Shown: positions 25,800 through 36,139, counted from the stretch's first letter. The stretch: DNA of 62,881 bases from Octadecabacter antarcticus 307 (GCF_000155675.2 NC_020907.1:1-62881); one strand, 5' to 3'. Notes: generated by a model not told the origin, from the sequence alone. Program-made: numbers and translations.

Positions 25800-27350
25800 A
25801 TGTTTCGACTGATGCTAACAACTGCTCTCGCTGCGCTGCCGCTTGTCGCCACCGCACAGGAAATAACTGTAGGGGCCGCCAACATGGCACCTTATATTGA
25901 CCCGGGCCGCGACCATTCCAACGTAGGGTCGCAGTTTTATTACAATAGCTTTGATACACTGATTGATCGCGACCATAGCAAGCTTGACCCTGAATGGGTT
26001 CCTGCACTCGCCACGTCATGGGAGCTTATTGAGCCGACGGTGATGGAACTAAAGCTGCGCGAAGGCGTCACGTTCCACAACGGCGATCTGATGACGGCCG
26101 ATGATGTTATCTTTTCGCTGAACCGAATGATGCAGGCAACTTTCCCACCCTATATCGTGCGCGCCAAGGACCGGTTAGCAAACTTTCCCAATGCCGAAAA
26201 AGTCGATGAAAACACGATCCGGATTTTTGCAAATCGTGAAGAACCTCTTTGGGAAACACTGATCTCCCTTCAGCAGGTTATGATCATCCCCGAAAAATAC
26301 ACTAAAGCGCTGACGGGCGACCCAGACATAGCCGAAGATAGCGATTTTGAGGCTTTTGCACTCGCTCCTATCGGCACTGGTCCTTACAAGATCGAATCCT
26401 TCCAGCCGGGCGAAAGACTAGTTTGGGAAAGGTATGATAGTTTCTGGGGTGAAAAAGCACCGTTAGAGCGCGTTAATGTGGTCCAAATTTCGGAAACCGC
26501 CAGTCGCTTAACTGCTTTGAAGACCGGCGAGGTTGATATCATCACCAATATTGCGCCTGATCTGCTTTCACTGATCGACACCGACCCCAACCTTAAGACT
26601 GCAGGATCAGCGACAGCTCTGTTTCACGTTATGATTATGAATCAGAACCACCCAAAGCTGGAAGATCCGCGTATCCGTCAAGCAATGAGCCTTGCGATCG
26701 ACCGAGATGCTCTGAACGAAGCACTTTGGCTTGGCAAGGCTGTCGTTCCGTCGACCCACACGATGGTAGAAATGGGAGCACTGCATCAGCCTGATCTGGT
26801 GACGTTTGAATTCGATCCGGAGCGGGCAAAGAAGCTTTTGCAAGAAGCTGGATATGATGGGTTCGAGATCACGTATGATACTGCGCCCAGTTACTATACA
26901 AACGGGCTATTGGCCGCGCAGGCGATCATGGAAATGTGGGCCAATGTCGGTATTAACGGCAAAGTGGTGGTAGGCGACAAATGGACTGGTAATTCGCCAG
27001 ATTTGATGGTGCGCAACTGGTCGAACCCGATGTATTTTGCTGACCCGTTCGGGTCCTTTGGTGTCATGTGGGCCCCTGACGGTCCGTCGCAAAGCGAGGG
27101 ACGCTTCAACACCGACGCAGACTACGCCGAAAAGTGGGAACGCTTCCGCTTCTCGACCGATGTCTCGGTACGCATGACAGCATATGCCGAACTGATGGAC
27201 CGTGTGGAAGCAGATCCGGCGGTCCTGCCTCTTTATCGCCCGTTCGAAAGCTGGGGCATGAAAACCTCAATCAACTGGGCTCCGATGCCTGGCCATATCC
27301 CCTATGTTCTCGACTTTCGCGCAGGCAGCATCTCGCTTGCTGACAGTTAA
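25800..27350 (+). CDS. Second peptide-type ABC importer, solute-binding protein (family 5)
   Basis: Periplasmic binding protein of 516 residues starting MFRLMLTTALAALPLVATAQ, a clear signal peptide. GGAG lies seven bases before the ATG. Family-5 hallmarks: KLREGVTFHNGDLMTADDV and GTGPYKIESFQPGE. Unlike the first importer, the binding protein comes after the permeases. A perfect 14-base hairpin follows the stop. Ligand inferred to be an organophosphorus ester from the two flanking phosphatases. Confidence 0.92.
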   Translation: MFRLMLTTALAALPLVATAQEITVGAANMAPYIDPGRDHSNVGSQFYYNSFDTLIDRDHSKLDPEWVPALATSWELIEPTVMELKLREGVTFHNGDLMTADDVIFSLNRMMQATFPPYIVRAKDRLANFPNAEKVDENTIRIFANREEPLWETLISLQQVMIIPEKYTKALTGDPDIAEDSDFEAFALAPIGTGPYKIESFQPGERLVWERYDSFWGEKAPLERVNVVQISETASRLTALKTGEVDIITNIAPDLLSLIDTDPNLKTAGSATALFHVMIMNQNHPKLEDPRIRQAMSLAIDRDALNEALWLGKAVVPSTHTMVEMGALHQPDLVTFEFDPERAKKLLQEAGYDGFEITYDTAPSYYTNGLLAAQAIMEMWANVGINGKVVVGDKWTGNSPDLMVRNWSNPMYFADPFGSFGVMWAPDGPSQSEGRFNTDADYAEKWERFRFSTDVSVRMTAYAELMDRVEADPAVLPLYRPFESWGMKTSINWAPMPGHIPYVLDFRAGSISLADS

Positions 27351-27355
27351 ATTGA

Positions 27356-27384
27356 ACGGGTTGGGCGCTGAGCGCCCAACCCGT
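27356..27384 (+). terminator. Intercistronic hairpin after the binding-protein gene
   Basis: ACGGGTTGGGCGCT (27356-27369) is perfectly complementary to 27371-27384. There is no T-run after it, so it is more likely an mRNA 3' end stabiliser or pause site than a full terminator. Confidence 0.6.
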
Positions 27385-27405
27385 CACACCATAGGAACTG
27401 AACCC

Positions 27406-28251
27406 ATGACCCGGATTGCCATCGTCACCGACATTCATCACGGCGCACCTTCCAATACCAAGCGGGGGGATACCGCGCTTAAATTGCTCAGCCAGTTCAC
27501 TGACTGGGCTAATGCCGAAAAGCCAGATCTTGTTCTCGATCTTGGAGACCGCATTTCAGATATTGATAGCCAGATTGATGCCGGGCTCGAACGCGAAGTG
27601 GCGGAAGTCTTCACTCGTCTTGAAATGCCTGTGCATCACATCTGTGGTAACCATGACCGCGACCATCTGAGCGTGGCCGAAAATGCAGAATTTTTAAGGG
27701 CGGAACTGGGCAACCAGCTGATTGATATTGGCGTATGGCAACTGGCCCTTTGGCGCGCAGATGCAAAAATACACCGTGACAACACGCGCGAGGGTTTTGA
27801 TTTGCCAGAGGCGGATCTGCTGTGGCTGTCGCAAATGGCGCAGTTGGCCGAAAAGCCGACACTTGTTGCCAGCCACGTGCCGTTCTCAGGCCACAGCCAA
27901 ATCGGAAACTATTACTTTCAGCGTAATGCTTTGGTCTCGACTTACCCACAATCAGACCGCGCGCGAACCGCTCTTGCACAGGCGCGCGTGCCCGTTGCCT
28001 GTATTGCAGGCCATGTCCATTGGAACACAGTGACTACAGTGGATGGCATTCCGCATATGACCCAGCAAAGCCTGACCGAAAGTTTTACAACTGCGGGTAA
28101 CCCCGCACGCGCTTGGGGCATGCTGACGCTGGGCGACACGGTTCATTGGCAGGTGTTGGGAGACGATCCCTTTGAAGCGCGACTAACACCGTCACGTCAA
28201 CGCTGGACTCCGCCGCTGGCACCCTTTCTTCAGGAGTTTAACACGGAATGA
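27406..28251 (+). CDS. Calcineurin-like (GpdQ/Icc-type) phosphoesterase
   Basis: Binuclear-metal phosphoesterase with all five blocks: DIHHG (D-x-H), LDLGDRI (GD), GNHDRDH (GNH[DE]), ASHVPFSGH and AGHVHWN (GHxH). The start ATG 27406 (MTRIAIVTDIHHG) is preceded by TAGGAA. Length 281 residues, no signal peptide, so it acts on imported substrate. It overlaps the following ATPase gene by four bases. The family includes glycerophosphodiesterases and cAMP phosphodiesterases. With the HAD phosphatase in the same operon, stepwise release of phosphate from a phosphodiester is a reasonable inference. Confidence 0.9.
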   Translation: MTRIAIVTDIHHGAPSNTKRGDTALKLLSQFTDWANAEKPDLVLDLGDRISDIDSQIDAGLEREVAEVFTRLEMPVHHICGNHDRDHLSVAENAEFLRAELGNQLIDIGVWQLALWRADAKIHRDNTREGFDLPEADLLWLSQMAQLAEKPTLVASHVPFSGHSQIGNYYFQRNALVSTYPQSDRARTALAQARVPVACIAGHVHWNTVTTVDGIPHMTQQSLTESFTTAGNPARAWGMLTLGDTVHWQVLGDDPFEARLTPSRQRWTPPLAPFLQEFNTE

Positions 28252-29870
28252 CCCTGCAGCCCCCCAACCCACTCGTCCTGTCGGTCAGGGACCTGCACGT
28301 TGCGTTCGGTGAGACGACAGCAGTACAAGGCCTGTCCTTTGACATTCACCGTGGCGAAACGCTGGCGCTGGTCGGCGAAAGTGGCTCTGGCAAGAGCGCA
28401 ACTGCGTTGTCGATATTGCGTCTGATCGAAAGAGAGGGGGGGCAGATTACCCGGGGCTCTATTCGTCTGGAGGGTGATCGCCCAGACGAAATCACCACAC
28501 TGTCCGCCGCTGCGCTGCGGGCCCTGCGTGGTGATCGTGTGGCGATGGTGTTTCAAGAACCAATGACGTCGCTGAATCCTGTGATGAAGATTGGAGCGCA
28601 GATTAGCGAAACCCTGTCGCTACACCTCGGCCTGCGTGGCCAGGCCGCGCGCGACGCGGCGCGGGCTGCATTGGAACGGGTGAAGGTACCTGAACCTGAG
28701 TTGCGACTCGATCAGTATCCTCATGAGTTGTCGGGTGGCTTGCGCCAGCGCGTAATGATTGCCATGGCGCTGACCTGTGAACCCGAGCTCTTGATCGCTG
28801 ATGAGCCGACCACTGCGCTTGATGTGACCACGCAAGCAGGGATCTTGCAGCTTATCGCATCTTTGCAGGCCAAAATGGGTATGGCTGTGCTGTTCATCAC
28901 CCATGATCTTGGCGTCGTCAGTGAGATTGCTGACCGTGTCGTCGTCTTGAAAGATGGGCTAAAGGTAGAGGAAGGTTATACTGCTGAAATCTTTAGTGTA
29001 CCCCGTGCGGCCTACACTCGGGAATTGATGGCGGCCTCGCCCAGACTGGGGGAAGGTGCGCCGTTACCACTGAAAAAGCCGGAGACGGTTCTACAACTTT
29101 CAGGACTAACGACCACCTATGGCGGTGGACTTTTTGCGAGCCACAGCGCCGTTGCAGCAGTACGCGACGTATCAATCACGCTAGGCCGAGGGGAAACCTT
29201 GGGTCTTGTTGGTGAATCGGGTTGCGGGAAATCAACACTTGCCCGGTCGATCATGCGCTTGGTTGATCCGTCAAAGGGTCACATCGACCTACTGGGTACT
29301 CACATCGAAGGGCTATCGCGGGCTGCACTCAAACCGCATAGGCGCTCTATCCAGATGGTGTTTCAGGATCCCTATGCATCGCTTAACCCGCGCATGTCGA
29401 TTGGAGACGCGGTGACGGAACCAGCGTTCATAGCTGGAATGGTTACCTCTAGCGACCGCAAGGCCCTTGCCCTTGCGCTACTGGTACGTGTCGGACTGCC
29501 CACAGACTGTGTCGCGCGGTACCCGCATCAGTTCTCAGGCGGCCAGCGACAGCGCATCTGCATCGCGCGTGCGCTGTCTGTTGAACCACAGATTATTGTT
29601 GCGGATGAGGCGGTTTCCGCACTCGATGTCTCAAACGCTCGGAGGATCACCGACCTGATGGCGGATATTCAAAACAGCGATGGGGTTTCGATGCTGTTCA
29701 TTAGCCATGACATTGCCGTGGTGGAGCGGGTCAGTCATCGTATTGCAATTATGCTCAATGGCGAGATCGTGGAGACTGGGCCGACCGACTGCGTCTTGAA
29801 CGATCCGCAACATCCTTACACCAAACGGCTGCTGTCGGCAGTGCCGCGTCTGGATCGGATTGGAGCATAA
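28248..29870 (+). CDS. Fused double ATPase of the second peptide-type importer
   Basis: One 540-residue protein holding two ABC ATPase domains in tandem, equal to DppD plus DppF. The first has [30 protein letters not shown] and FITHDL; the second has [30 protein letters not shown] and FISHDI. The second Walker B has Ala instead of the usual Pro after DE, a common variant. It is the last gene of the operon. Confidence 0.92.
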   Translation: MTLQPPNPLVLSVRDLHVAFGETTAVQGLSFDIHRGETLALVGESGSGKSATALSILRLIEREGGQITRGSIRLEGDRPDEITTLSAAALRALRGDRVAMVFQEPMTSLNPVMKIGAQISETLSLHLGLRGQAARDAARAALERVKVPEPELRLDQYPHELSGGLRQRVMIAMALTCEPELLIADEPTTALDVTTQAGILQLIASLQAKMGMAVLFITHDLGVVSEIADRVVVLKDGLKVEEGYTAEIFSVPRAAYTRELMAASPRLGEGAPLPLKKPETVLQLSGLTTTYGGGLFASHSAVAAVRDVSITLGRGETLGLVGESGCGKSTLARSIMRLVDPSKGHIDLLGTHIEGLSRAALKPHRRSIQMVFQDPYASLNPRMSIGDAVTEPAFIAGMVTSSDRKALALALLVRVGLPTDCVARYPHQFSGGQRQRICIARALSVEPQIIVADEAVSALDVSNARRITDLMADIQNSDGVSMLFISHDIAVVERVSHRIAIMLNGEIVETGPTDCVLNDPQHPYTKRLLSAVPRLDRIGA

Positions 29871-30519
29871 CGGGTTCAAGTGGACGCACTATCTTTTCTG
29901 CGTGTGTGAATGTGAATGAAATTAAGAAATGTCACTAAAGGTGCTGGTGGAATAAAGCCTTAGCAGCTCTGAGGTCTCATCGAAACTAAAAGAGCGAACA
30001 GGGTACCCGTTCACAAGCTGACATGCCGAGTGCTTTACGTAACAGCCTTCTATTCACGACTTTTGGCCGGCGTTGTTGCCCCATCGCTTTGAGCTTTGGG
30101 TGCGCATAGGCTGTTGTGGGTGCCTCAGCTCACGTTCGCTCATGATCATCAAATTCCACGTCCACACTCCAATCCTGGTCCAGACAGGGAAGTGTGACAC
30201 TTCTACTTTGCAGATGTGGGACATTCTAACTTTGTGCGTACAGGTTTGTTTCGTATAATGAACATTATGTTAAATATACTGAAGAGTTTGCTAATATTCA
30301 GGCCCATAAAGAAACTCCCGGGCGACCGGAGGCGTGGGGTTTCCCTGCCTATTTGAGGCAAAATCCCTGCATGAGTATGAAAAGTTCCGTCGCTTTGTCA
30401 TTCTCGTATCTATTCGTTCATATTGGATACATCTTAGCACGCTGTCCAATTTTGCCGGACCACTTCACCTATGATTTTATTCTTGTTTTGTGAGACATTT
30501 AAGACTTGCCATTTCAACC
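29871..30519. other. Gene-free stretch with possible IS21-type end
   Basis: About 650 bases without a credible gene. TGTGACACTTCTACTTTGC (30193-30211) and TGTGGGACATTCTAACTTTG (30215-30234) are related repeats resembling the multiple terminal repeats of IS21-family elements, but no istA or istB frame is visible. Low confidence for the IS assignment. Confidence 0.35.
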
Positions 30520-31256
30520 CTACTTTCACCAATTTTTGATAAGCACATTATGTGCCACGTCATCAAGAGGCTGCAAAGGCGAACGTGTCATATGCCAGCT
30601 GTCGTCGCCAGTCCTATGCGCCACCGCCGCCTTCAGCGCGGGTATCATCGGATAAGTTTGAAAAATGTCGCGAAAATCGATCAGGTCTTGTTGCGTTTGG
30701 GGCGCGTCGTCCGAACACCAGTTTTCATTTCCTGCGAAAATATGGAAAACATTCCATTGCGGATCCAGCATGCCTTGGGTGTCGGATCACCCACCATTGC
30801 TGTCCTTGATACCGACGACCGTGCCCGGATAGGTCGTCACTAATCTTTCGATCAGATCATGAGATAAGCCAACCTGTTCGATGATTTCAACGTAATTGCG
30901 AAAAAGCCCTTCATCGAAACGCATTTGTAAAAGAACGGCGGCAGCATCAACGTGCCCCCCACTCCAAGCTTCACCGTACGGCGCGTCAGACGGATAGAAT
31001 CTGGCAACGCACAATACCCTGTTCTGGGCATCATCGTTGCGGGCTCAATCCCACCTTCGATTAATTCCTCCATCAAGACGATCTTTTCATCCACTGATAA
31101 CGAGTTGGCTTCGCTCTTGGTGCCAAAAATGGCAAGTTGCACCTGTTGGGACAGCAGTCACCTACACTGCGAAATCAGCCGCTGTGAATCGGGTTTCAGG
31201 TCAAACGTAAAAGGTGTGAAGACCGGCGCCAGGATGCCCGAGAACCGCTTATGCAA
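30520..31256 (-). pseudogene. Dihydrodipicolinate-synthase-family aldolase/lyase, broken
   Basis: On the minus strand the gene starts at TTG 31256 (GGAG seven bases upstream) with LHKRFSGILAPVFTPFTFD. A TGA replaces the expected Trp after CR. It continues AIFGTKSEANSLSVDE, GGTLMLPPFFYK, then a frameshift to GLFRNYVEIIEQVG. A deletion then leads to LIERLVTTYPGTVVGIKDS and, after another break, NVFHIFAGNE and a final ALKAAVAHRTGD. These are DHDPS-family landmarks (barrel aldolase forming a Schiff base), but the segment that should carry the catalytic Tyr and Lys is damaged. It lies downstream of matB in the same direction. Confidence 0.8.
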
Positions 31257-31294
31257 AGTAATTCTCCTAATGAATTCAGGCCCTCAGATACGGG

Positions 31295-32842
31295 TTAATT
31301 AAAAACATTTTCAAACTGGGCGCGCAGTTCGTTTTTCTGCACCTTGCCCATGGTATTGCGCGGCAACGTTTCCAGAACCTCGAAATGGCGGGGACGTTTG
31401 AAACCCGCCAGCTTGTCTTTGACCTCCGCCTCGATAGCCGCTATGTTAAGTGTTGCCCTTGTGACAGGCACGATCACCGCAACCACGCTTTCCCCAAAAT
31501 CAGGATGTGGCGCGCCAATCACGGCGCTTTCCAGTACGTCGGGTAGATTGTCCAGAAACATCTCTATCTCTTTGGGGTAGATGTTGAAACCACCCGAAAT
31601 GATCAGGTCCTTGCCACGCCCCACAATCGAAATATAGCCATTTTCGTCTTTTTGGGCGAGGTCACCCGTGATGAAAAAGCCGTCCTCGCGCAGTTCTTCG
31701 GCAGTCTTTTTGGGCATTTTCCAATATCCTTTGAACACATTGGGGCCACGCACCTCCAGCATGCCAACCTTGCCCACTGGCAGGCTAGCGCCAGTTTTAG
31801 GGTCGCATATCTTAGCCTCCACATCAGGCAATGGGAACCCGACGGTGCCTGCGCGACGCGCTCCATCATAAGGGTTTGAGGTGTTCATGCTAGTTTCTGT
31901 CATCCCGTAACGTTCCAGAATCAGGTGGCCAGTACGGGCTTCAAAACGCTCGTGCGTTTCACTGAGTAATGGGGCCGAACCTGAGATGAACAGACGCATG
32001 TGTTGCGTCAGGTCCTTGTCGAACCGCGCGTCGCCCAGAAGTCGGGTATAGAATGTCGGCACGCCCATCATCGTCGTGGCATTGGGTAGCTGAGAGAGGA
32101 CCTTATCCGTGTCGAACTTCGCCAACCAGATCATCGACCCACCAGCCAACAAGGTGACATTCGAGGCTACGAACAGTCCGTGACTGTGAAAGATCGGTAA
32201 GGCGTGCAGCAAAACGTCGGTGTCGCTAAAGCGCCAGATGTCAACTAAGACCTGCGCATTGGACAGCAAGTTGCGGTGGGTCAACATCGCGCCTTTTGAA
32301 CGCCCTGTCGTGCCAGATGTATACAGCAGTGCCGCGATGTCATCTTGTTCGCGCGTTGCCACGTTTGTCCGTGGCGGGAGGCACAAAGCTGCGTCTTTCA
32401 ACGACCCCTCGCCCGCAGCCCCCATCGTGCGCAATGTCGCGCCTGTGGACTTCGCAATTGCTGCGACTTCGTTGATTTCACCCGGGTCACATATAACAAC
32501 CGAAGCGTCGCTGTCAGAGATAAAATATTCCAGTTCGGTTGGCGTGTAAGCGGTGTTGAGAGGAAGGAACACTGCACCCAATTGTAAACATGCCGCATAC
32601 AGCGCCAACGCATCTGCCGATTTCTGGATGTGCACTGCCACGCGGTCCCCCGCCATGACATCAAGATCGTTCAACGCCGCAGCATAGCGCCCCGCCAGAT
32701 CGATGAAATTGGTGTGTGACAAAAGCGTATCATCCGGCAAATGTAAAAATGTAGTGGATCGACCGTTATGGGGTTTGATTAAAGCATCATAAAGGGGGTT
32801 GCTCACGTCGAAATTCTCCAAGCTTGATGTGCGGGTCAGCAA
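31295..32842 (-). CDS. matB: Malonyl-CoA synthetase-like acyl-CoA ligase
   Basis: ANL-superfamily ligase that activates a dicarboxylate (malonate or methylmalonate in MatB) with ATP and CoA. The P-loop YTSGTTGRSKG is at 174-184, the A5 motif ERYGMTETSMN near 310, the hinge GRGKDLIISGGFNIYPKEIE in the C-terminal part, and the catalytic Lys in RNTMGKVQKNELR near the end. The 515-residue length and LPLNTAYTPTELEYFI are characteristic of MatB. It is encoded 18 bases downstream of the GntR regulator gene, as in MatR-MatB loci. Activity on a related acid is possible. Confidence 0.85.
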   Translation of the reverse strand: MLTRTSSLENFDVSNPLYDALIKPHNGRSTTFLHLPDDTLLSHTNFIDLAGRYAAALNDLDVMAGDRVAVHIQKSADALALYAACLQLGAVFLPLNTAYTPTELEYFISDSDASVVICDPGEINEVAAIAKSTGATLRTMGAAGEGSLKDAALCLPPRTNVATREQDDIAALLYTSGTTGRSKGAMLTHRNLLSNAQVLVDIWRFSDTDVLLHALPIFHSHGLFVASNVTLLAGGSMIWLAKFDTDKVLSQLPNATTMMGVPTFYTRLLGDARFDKDLTQHMRLFISGSAPLLSETHERFEARTGHLILERYGMTETSMNTSNPYDGARRAGTVGFPLPDVEAKICDPKTGASLPVGKVGMLEVRGPNVFKGYWKMPKKTAEELREDGFFITGDLAQKDENGYISIVGRGKDLIISGGFNIYPKEIEMFLDNLPDVLESAVIGAPHPDFGESVVAVIVPVTRATLNIAAIEAEVKDKLAGFKRPRHFEVLETLPRNTMGKVQKNELRAQFENVFN

Positions 32843-32860
32843 CGCCGAGCCGATTGGATG

Positions 32861-33544
32861 TCAGTCTCGTGTCGCGGTGGCCATGTAGCGGCCAAATCCA
32901 CGCCGGATATGTTCGTTTGCCGCATCACGCGCGGCTTCCTCGTCTCCTGCAGTAACTGCGTCTGCGATCGCACGGTGTTCTTCCAACGATAGAGCAATGT
33001 TTGTAGCAATCGACAGGCCTTGGCGGCGGAACAGATGCATCTCGCGCTTGAGGCTGTCGTAGATGGTTTTCGCTTTGGGATTATTTGCAGCAGTCAAAAG
33101 TAGATCATGGAATTCAATGTTTAGTGTATAATAATGGGAAATCTCCTTAGTATCGTTGGCCGCTGTCATTTCATCAATATTGCGGGACAGATCGTCAGCA
33201 AGCGTTGGCTGCGCGCCCTCTCCAAAGTGGCGCGCAGCGTCGCCACAGGCCAGTGCAAAAATCGCACCACGCAAATCATACAGGTTTTGAACTTCGGCTA
33301 AGGTTATCTCATGAACGAACGCTCCACGGTTGGCCACTAGATCGACCAACCCCGATCCACCGAGGGACCGGATCGCTTCGCGCACGGTGCCTCGGCTGAC
33401 ACCCATCAGGTTAGATAAACCAAGCTCGTTAAGCTTTTCACCACCCTTCAGTTCGCCGTCAGTAATCATACGCTCTATCTCTACGCGCGCCTCTTCCGAC
33501 AGCGTCGCACGCCCAATTCCAATTAATTTCGCCTTCATTTTCAT
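32861..33544 (-). CDS. GntR-family (FadR-type, FCD) regulator
   Basis: Winged-helix GntR regulator: LNELGLSNLMGVSRGTVREAIRSL is the DNA-binding helix pair (core SNLMGVSRGTVREAIR), followed by an all-helical FCD ligand domain with EFHDLLLTAA and a late EEHRAIADAV that supply metal-binding His residues. I chose ATG 33544 (MKMKAKLIG), preceded by AAAAGG; farther ATGs at 33562 and 33589 would put the likely operator inside the gene. It is co-directional with matB and divergent from the CoA-transferase operon, and probably controls both. Confidence 0.86.
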   Translation of the reverse strand: MKMKAKLIGIGRATLSEEARVEIERMITDGELKGGEKLNELGLSNLMGVSRGTVREAIRSLGGSGLVDLVANRGAFVHEITLAEVQNLYDLRGAIFALACGDAARHFGEGAQPTLADDLSRNIDEMTAANDTKEISHYYTLNIEFHDLLLTAANNPKAKTIYDSLKREMHLFRRQGLSIATNIALSLEEHRAIADAVTAGDEEAARDAANEHIRRGFGRYMATATRD

Positions 33545-33572
33545 ATGCCTTTTATTTGTCATATTTAATTTT

Positions 33573-33582
33573 TTGTCAACAA
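33573..33582. promoter_or_regulatory. Candidate GntR operator
   Basis: TTGTCAACAA is a TTGT/ACAA dyad of the kind bound by FCD-type GntR proteins, located between the divergent gntR and CoA-transferase genes. A related TTGTCATATT is at 33556-33565. Similar TTGTCAA elements occur before the tct operon at 42502-42533. Confidence 0.45.
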
Positions 33583-33653
33583 TCAACATTTAGTTGTTAT
33601 TTGATAAGTGATGATCTATAAATTATAGGAACGAAGCCACTTCGGGAAGCAAA

Positions 33654-34868
33654 ATGGTACAATCTGACCCTCCTTTCGCAACCAGCCCGGCTGTCCTTCC
33701 AAGTTCCGCCCTCAAAGGCCTGCGTATACTCGATCTTACGCGTGTGCGCTCGGGCCCGACTTGTGTACGCCAGTTCGCCGATTGGGGCGCAGACGTGATC
33801 AAAGTCGAAGCACCCGTGGACAAGGCACAATTCGGTGGGCCGCGATCTGGTGCAGATTTCCAGAATCTGCACCGCAACAAGCGTAGCCTGACACTTGATT
33901 TAAAAACCAAAGCAGGACTGGCGGCCTTTCGTAAGCTGGCTGATACCGCCGATATTATTGTCGAGAATTTCCGCCCCGCAGTGAAAACCCGTCTCGGCAT
34001 TGATTATGACACGCTGTCAAAAACCAATCCCGGCCTTATTTACGCTTCGATATCTGGCTTCGGTCAGGATGGTCCCTTGGCAGATCGGCCTGGGTTCGAT
34101 CAGATCGCACAGGGTATGGGCGGCTTGATGTCGATCACTGGAACCCCTGGCGAAGGGCCGATGCGCGTTGGCATTCCGATTGCGGATTTGTGCGCTGGGT
34201 TATTTGCAGCACAAGGCATTATGATCGCTTTGTTGGAGCGCGCGACATCCGGCAAAGGGCAGTGGATTCAGACATCGCTTTTGCAAGCGCAGGTATTTAT
34301 GCTCGATTTTCAGGCAGCACGATATCTAATGGATGGCGACGTGCCCAAGCAGGCGGGGAACAACCACCCTACTTCCATCCCAACAGGTGTGTTTCGCACT
34401 GCCAACGGGCACATGAATATTGCTGTTACGGGTAACATCATCTGGGACAGTTTTGCCAAAATCATGAGCCGCGAAGATTGGCTGACAGATGAACGGTACG
34501 CGACACCTCTAGCTCGATCCGAAAACCGCGACGCACTTGGTGAGGAAATCCAAGCGATTTTAGAACAAGAAACCACAGCTCGTTGGATCGATTTATTAAC
34601 CAGTGTGGGAGTTCCCGCTGGAGAAATAAACGATATCGGTCAGGTGTTTGCCGAACCGCAAGTGCGTCACCTTGGCCTTGCCCAACCTGTTACCAGTCAG
34701 GAACGTGGTAAGACAGAACTCGTGGGTCAACCCATCATCATGAGCCGCACACCGAGCCACATCGCAACTCCACCCCCGACAGCGGGTCAGCACAGTGCGC
34801 AAATCTTGTCTGAAATAGGCTTATCAAGCGATGAAATAGCGCAAATGAAGGCCTCAGGGGCCACCTGA
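33654..34868 (+). CDS. Family III CoA-transferase (CaiB/BaiF)
   Basis: Moves CoA between carboxylic acids through an aspartyl intermediate. It begins the domain with ALKGLRILDLTRVRSGP and DWGADVIKVEAP, continues with ENFRPAVKTRLGIDYD and ISGFGQDGPLADRPGFD, and holds the likely catalytic Asp in GIPIADLCAGL (near residue 177). At 404 residues it is a full-length family member. First gene of a rightward CoA-enzyme operon, divergent from gntR. Confidence 0.92.
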   Translation: MVQSDPPFATSPAVLPSSALKGLRILDLTRVRSGPTCVRQFADWGADVIKVEAPVDKAQFGGPRSGADFQNLHRNKRSLTLDLKTKAGLAAFRKLADTADIIVENFRPAVKTRLGIDYDTLSKTNPGLIYASISGFGQDGPLADRPGFDQIAQGMGGLMSITGTPGEGPMRVGIPIADLCAGLFAAQGIMIALLERATSGKGQWIQTSLLQAQVFMLDFQAARYLMDGDVPKQAGNNHPTSIPTGVFRTANGHMNIAVTGNIIWDSFAKIMSREDWLTDERYATPLARSENRDALGEEIQAILEQETTARWIDLLTSVGVPAGEINDIGQVFAEPQVRHLGLAQPVTSQERGKTELVGQPIIMSRTPSHIATPPPTAGQHSAQILSEIGLSSDEIAQMKASGAT

Positions 34869-34889
34869 CAACCAAAAGGAAATCTAGCC

Positions 34890-35675
34890 ATGACTGAAAA
34901 AATCATTGTCGAGCAAGCGGGCAACATCGCTCGTATCATTTTTAACCAACCCGAAAAGCGCAATGCCGTTTCGCTTGAAATGTGGGAAGCCGTCGAAGCG
35001 GCCACCACACGTTTTGCCAATGATGACAGTGTCCGTATCCTCATCCTGTCGGGTGCGGGTGGCAAAGCCTTTGTATCCGGCGCCGATGTTTCGAAATTCG
35101 AAACCGAACGTTCCAGCGTTGAGTCAGTGGCCCATTACAACGCGACGACAAAACGCGTCTATGACGCTATTGAGGCGTTCCCCAAGCCGACCATTGCCCA
35201 GATCAACGGATTCTGCATTGGTGGTGGTGTCGCTCTATCGCTCAGTTGTGATTTGCGTATTTGCGGTGATGGATCGCAATTTGCAGTTCCTGCCGCCAAG
35301 CTGGGCCTAGGCTATGGCTATCAGGGGATCAACCGACTGGCCAATGTGGTCGGCCCGTCCTTCGCCAAAGAGATTTTCTTTACCGCGCGGCGGTTCACAT
35401 CCAGCGAAGCCAAGGACATGGGGCTGGTCAACCGGGTGGTGCCCGATGACCAAGTAGCAACTGTTGCTAAAGAGACCGCACAAATGATCGCATCCAATGC
35501 GCCGATGACTGTGGATTCCGTCAAATACATCGTTAGTCAGATTGTTGCCTCTGAAAGCGAAACCAACCTCGATGAATGCGCGCGTATGGTTCAGGCCTGC
35601 TTTGAAAGCGAAGACTACAAAGAGGGGCGCAAAGCCTTCATGGAAAAACGCACTCCTAATTTTATCGGGTCATGA
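34890..35675 (+). CDS. Crotonase-family enzyme (enoyl-CoA hydratase-like)
   Basis: Crotonase fold of 261 residues. The oxyanion-hole segments are SGADVSKF and GFCIGGGVALSLSCDLRI. At the place of the second hydratase glutamate (usually PEI.LG) it reads PAAKLGLGYG, and an obvious first catalytic Glu is not apparent, so it may be a decarboxylase, hydrolase or isomerase rather than a hydratase. GGAAATC precedes the start, 21 bases after the CoA-transferase stop; its stop overlaps the thioesterase start. Confidence 0.9.
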   Translation: MTEKIIVEQAGNIARIIFNQPEKRNAVSLEMWEAVEAATTRFANDDSVRILILSGAGGKAFVSGADVSKFETERSSVESVAHYNATTKRVYDAIEAFPKPTIAQINGFCIGGGVALSLSCDLRICGDGSQFAVPAAKLGLGYGYQGINRLANVVGPSFAKEIFFTARRFTSSEAKDMGLVNRVVPDDQVATVAKETAQMIASNAPMTVDSVKYIVSQIVASESETNLDECARMVQACFESEDYKEGRKAFMEKRTPNFIGS

Positions 35676-36139
35676 TGGGAAACAACATACCCAAAAAGGT
35701 CGATGAATCTGCTGCACAGGCGCATTTTGACACTGTGTTGAACGATCATGAGCAAGCGTTTGAAAAATTCTTTCTGGCCCGTTTTCTTGGGCTGGACTTT
35801 GAATATCTGCCCGGTGATGCCGCCGACGCAGACAAGGACACCTGCCGCGTCAGCTTTGAGGTGACGGATATGTTGCGCAACCCACAAGGATCGCTGCACG
35901 GTGGGGCGATGGCCTGTGCGATGGATATTTCCATGGGGCATCTGGTTAATAAAACCCAAGGTCCCGGCGCGACCATTGAGATGAAATTGCAATTCATGAG
36001 GCCAGTGGTAACAGGTCGTGCGACCTGCGAAGGGCGGTTTTTGAAGAGCGGTAGTTCTATTTCGTTTATGGAAAGTCGATTGTGGGATGCGCAAGGCAAG
36101 CTAGCCACCATCGCAACCGCGACGTGGAAAATGCCTTAG
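35672..36139 (+). CDS. PaaI-type hotdog thioesterase
   Basis: Hydrolyses an acyl-CoA to free acid and CoA. Hotdog fold with the HGG motif in GSLHGGAMACAMDISMG near residue 75 and ATIEMKLQFMRPV. The 155-residue length fits PaaI-like enzymes. Its TAG stop (36137-36139) lies exactly at the junction with an IS5-family element; the stop would also exist without the insertion. Confidence 0.88.
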   Translation: MMGNNIPKKVDESAAQAHFDTVLNDHEQAFEKFFLARFLGLDFEYLPGDAADADKDTCRVSFEVTDMLRNPQGSLHGGAMACAMDISMGHLVNKTQGPGATIEMKLQFMRPVVTGRATCEGRFLKSGSSISFMESRLWDAQGKLATIATATWKMP

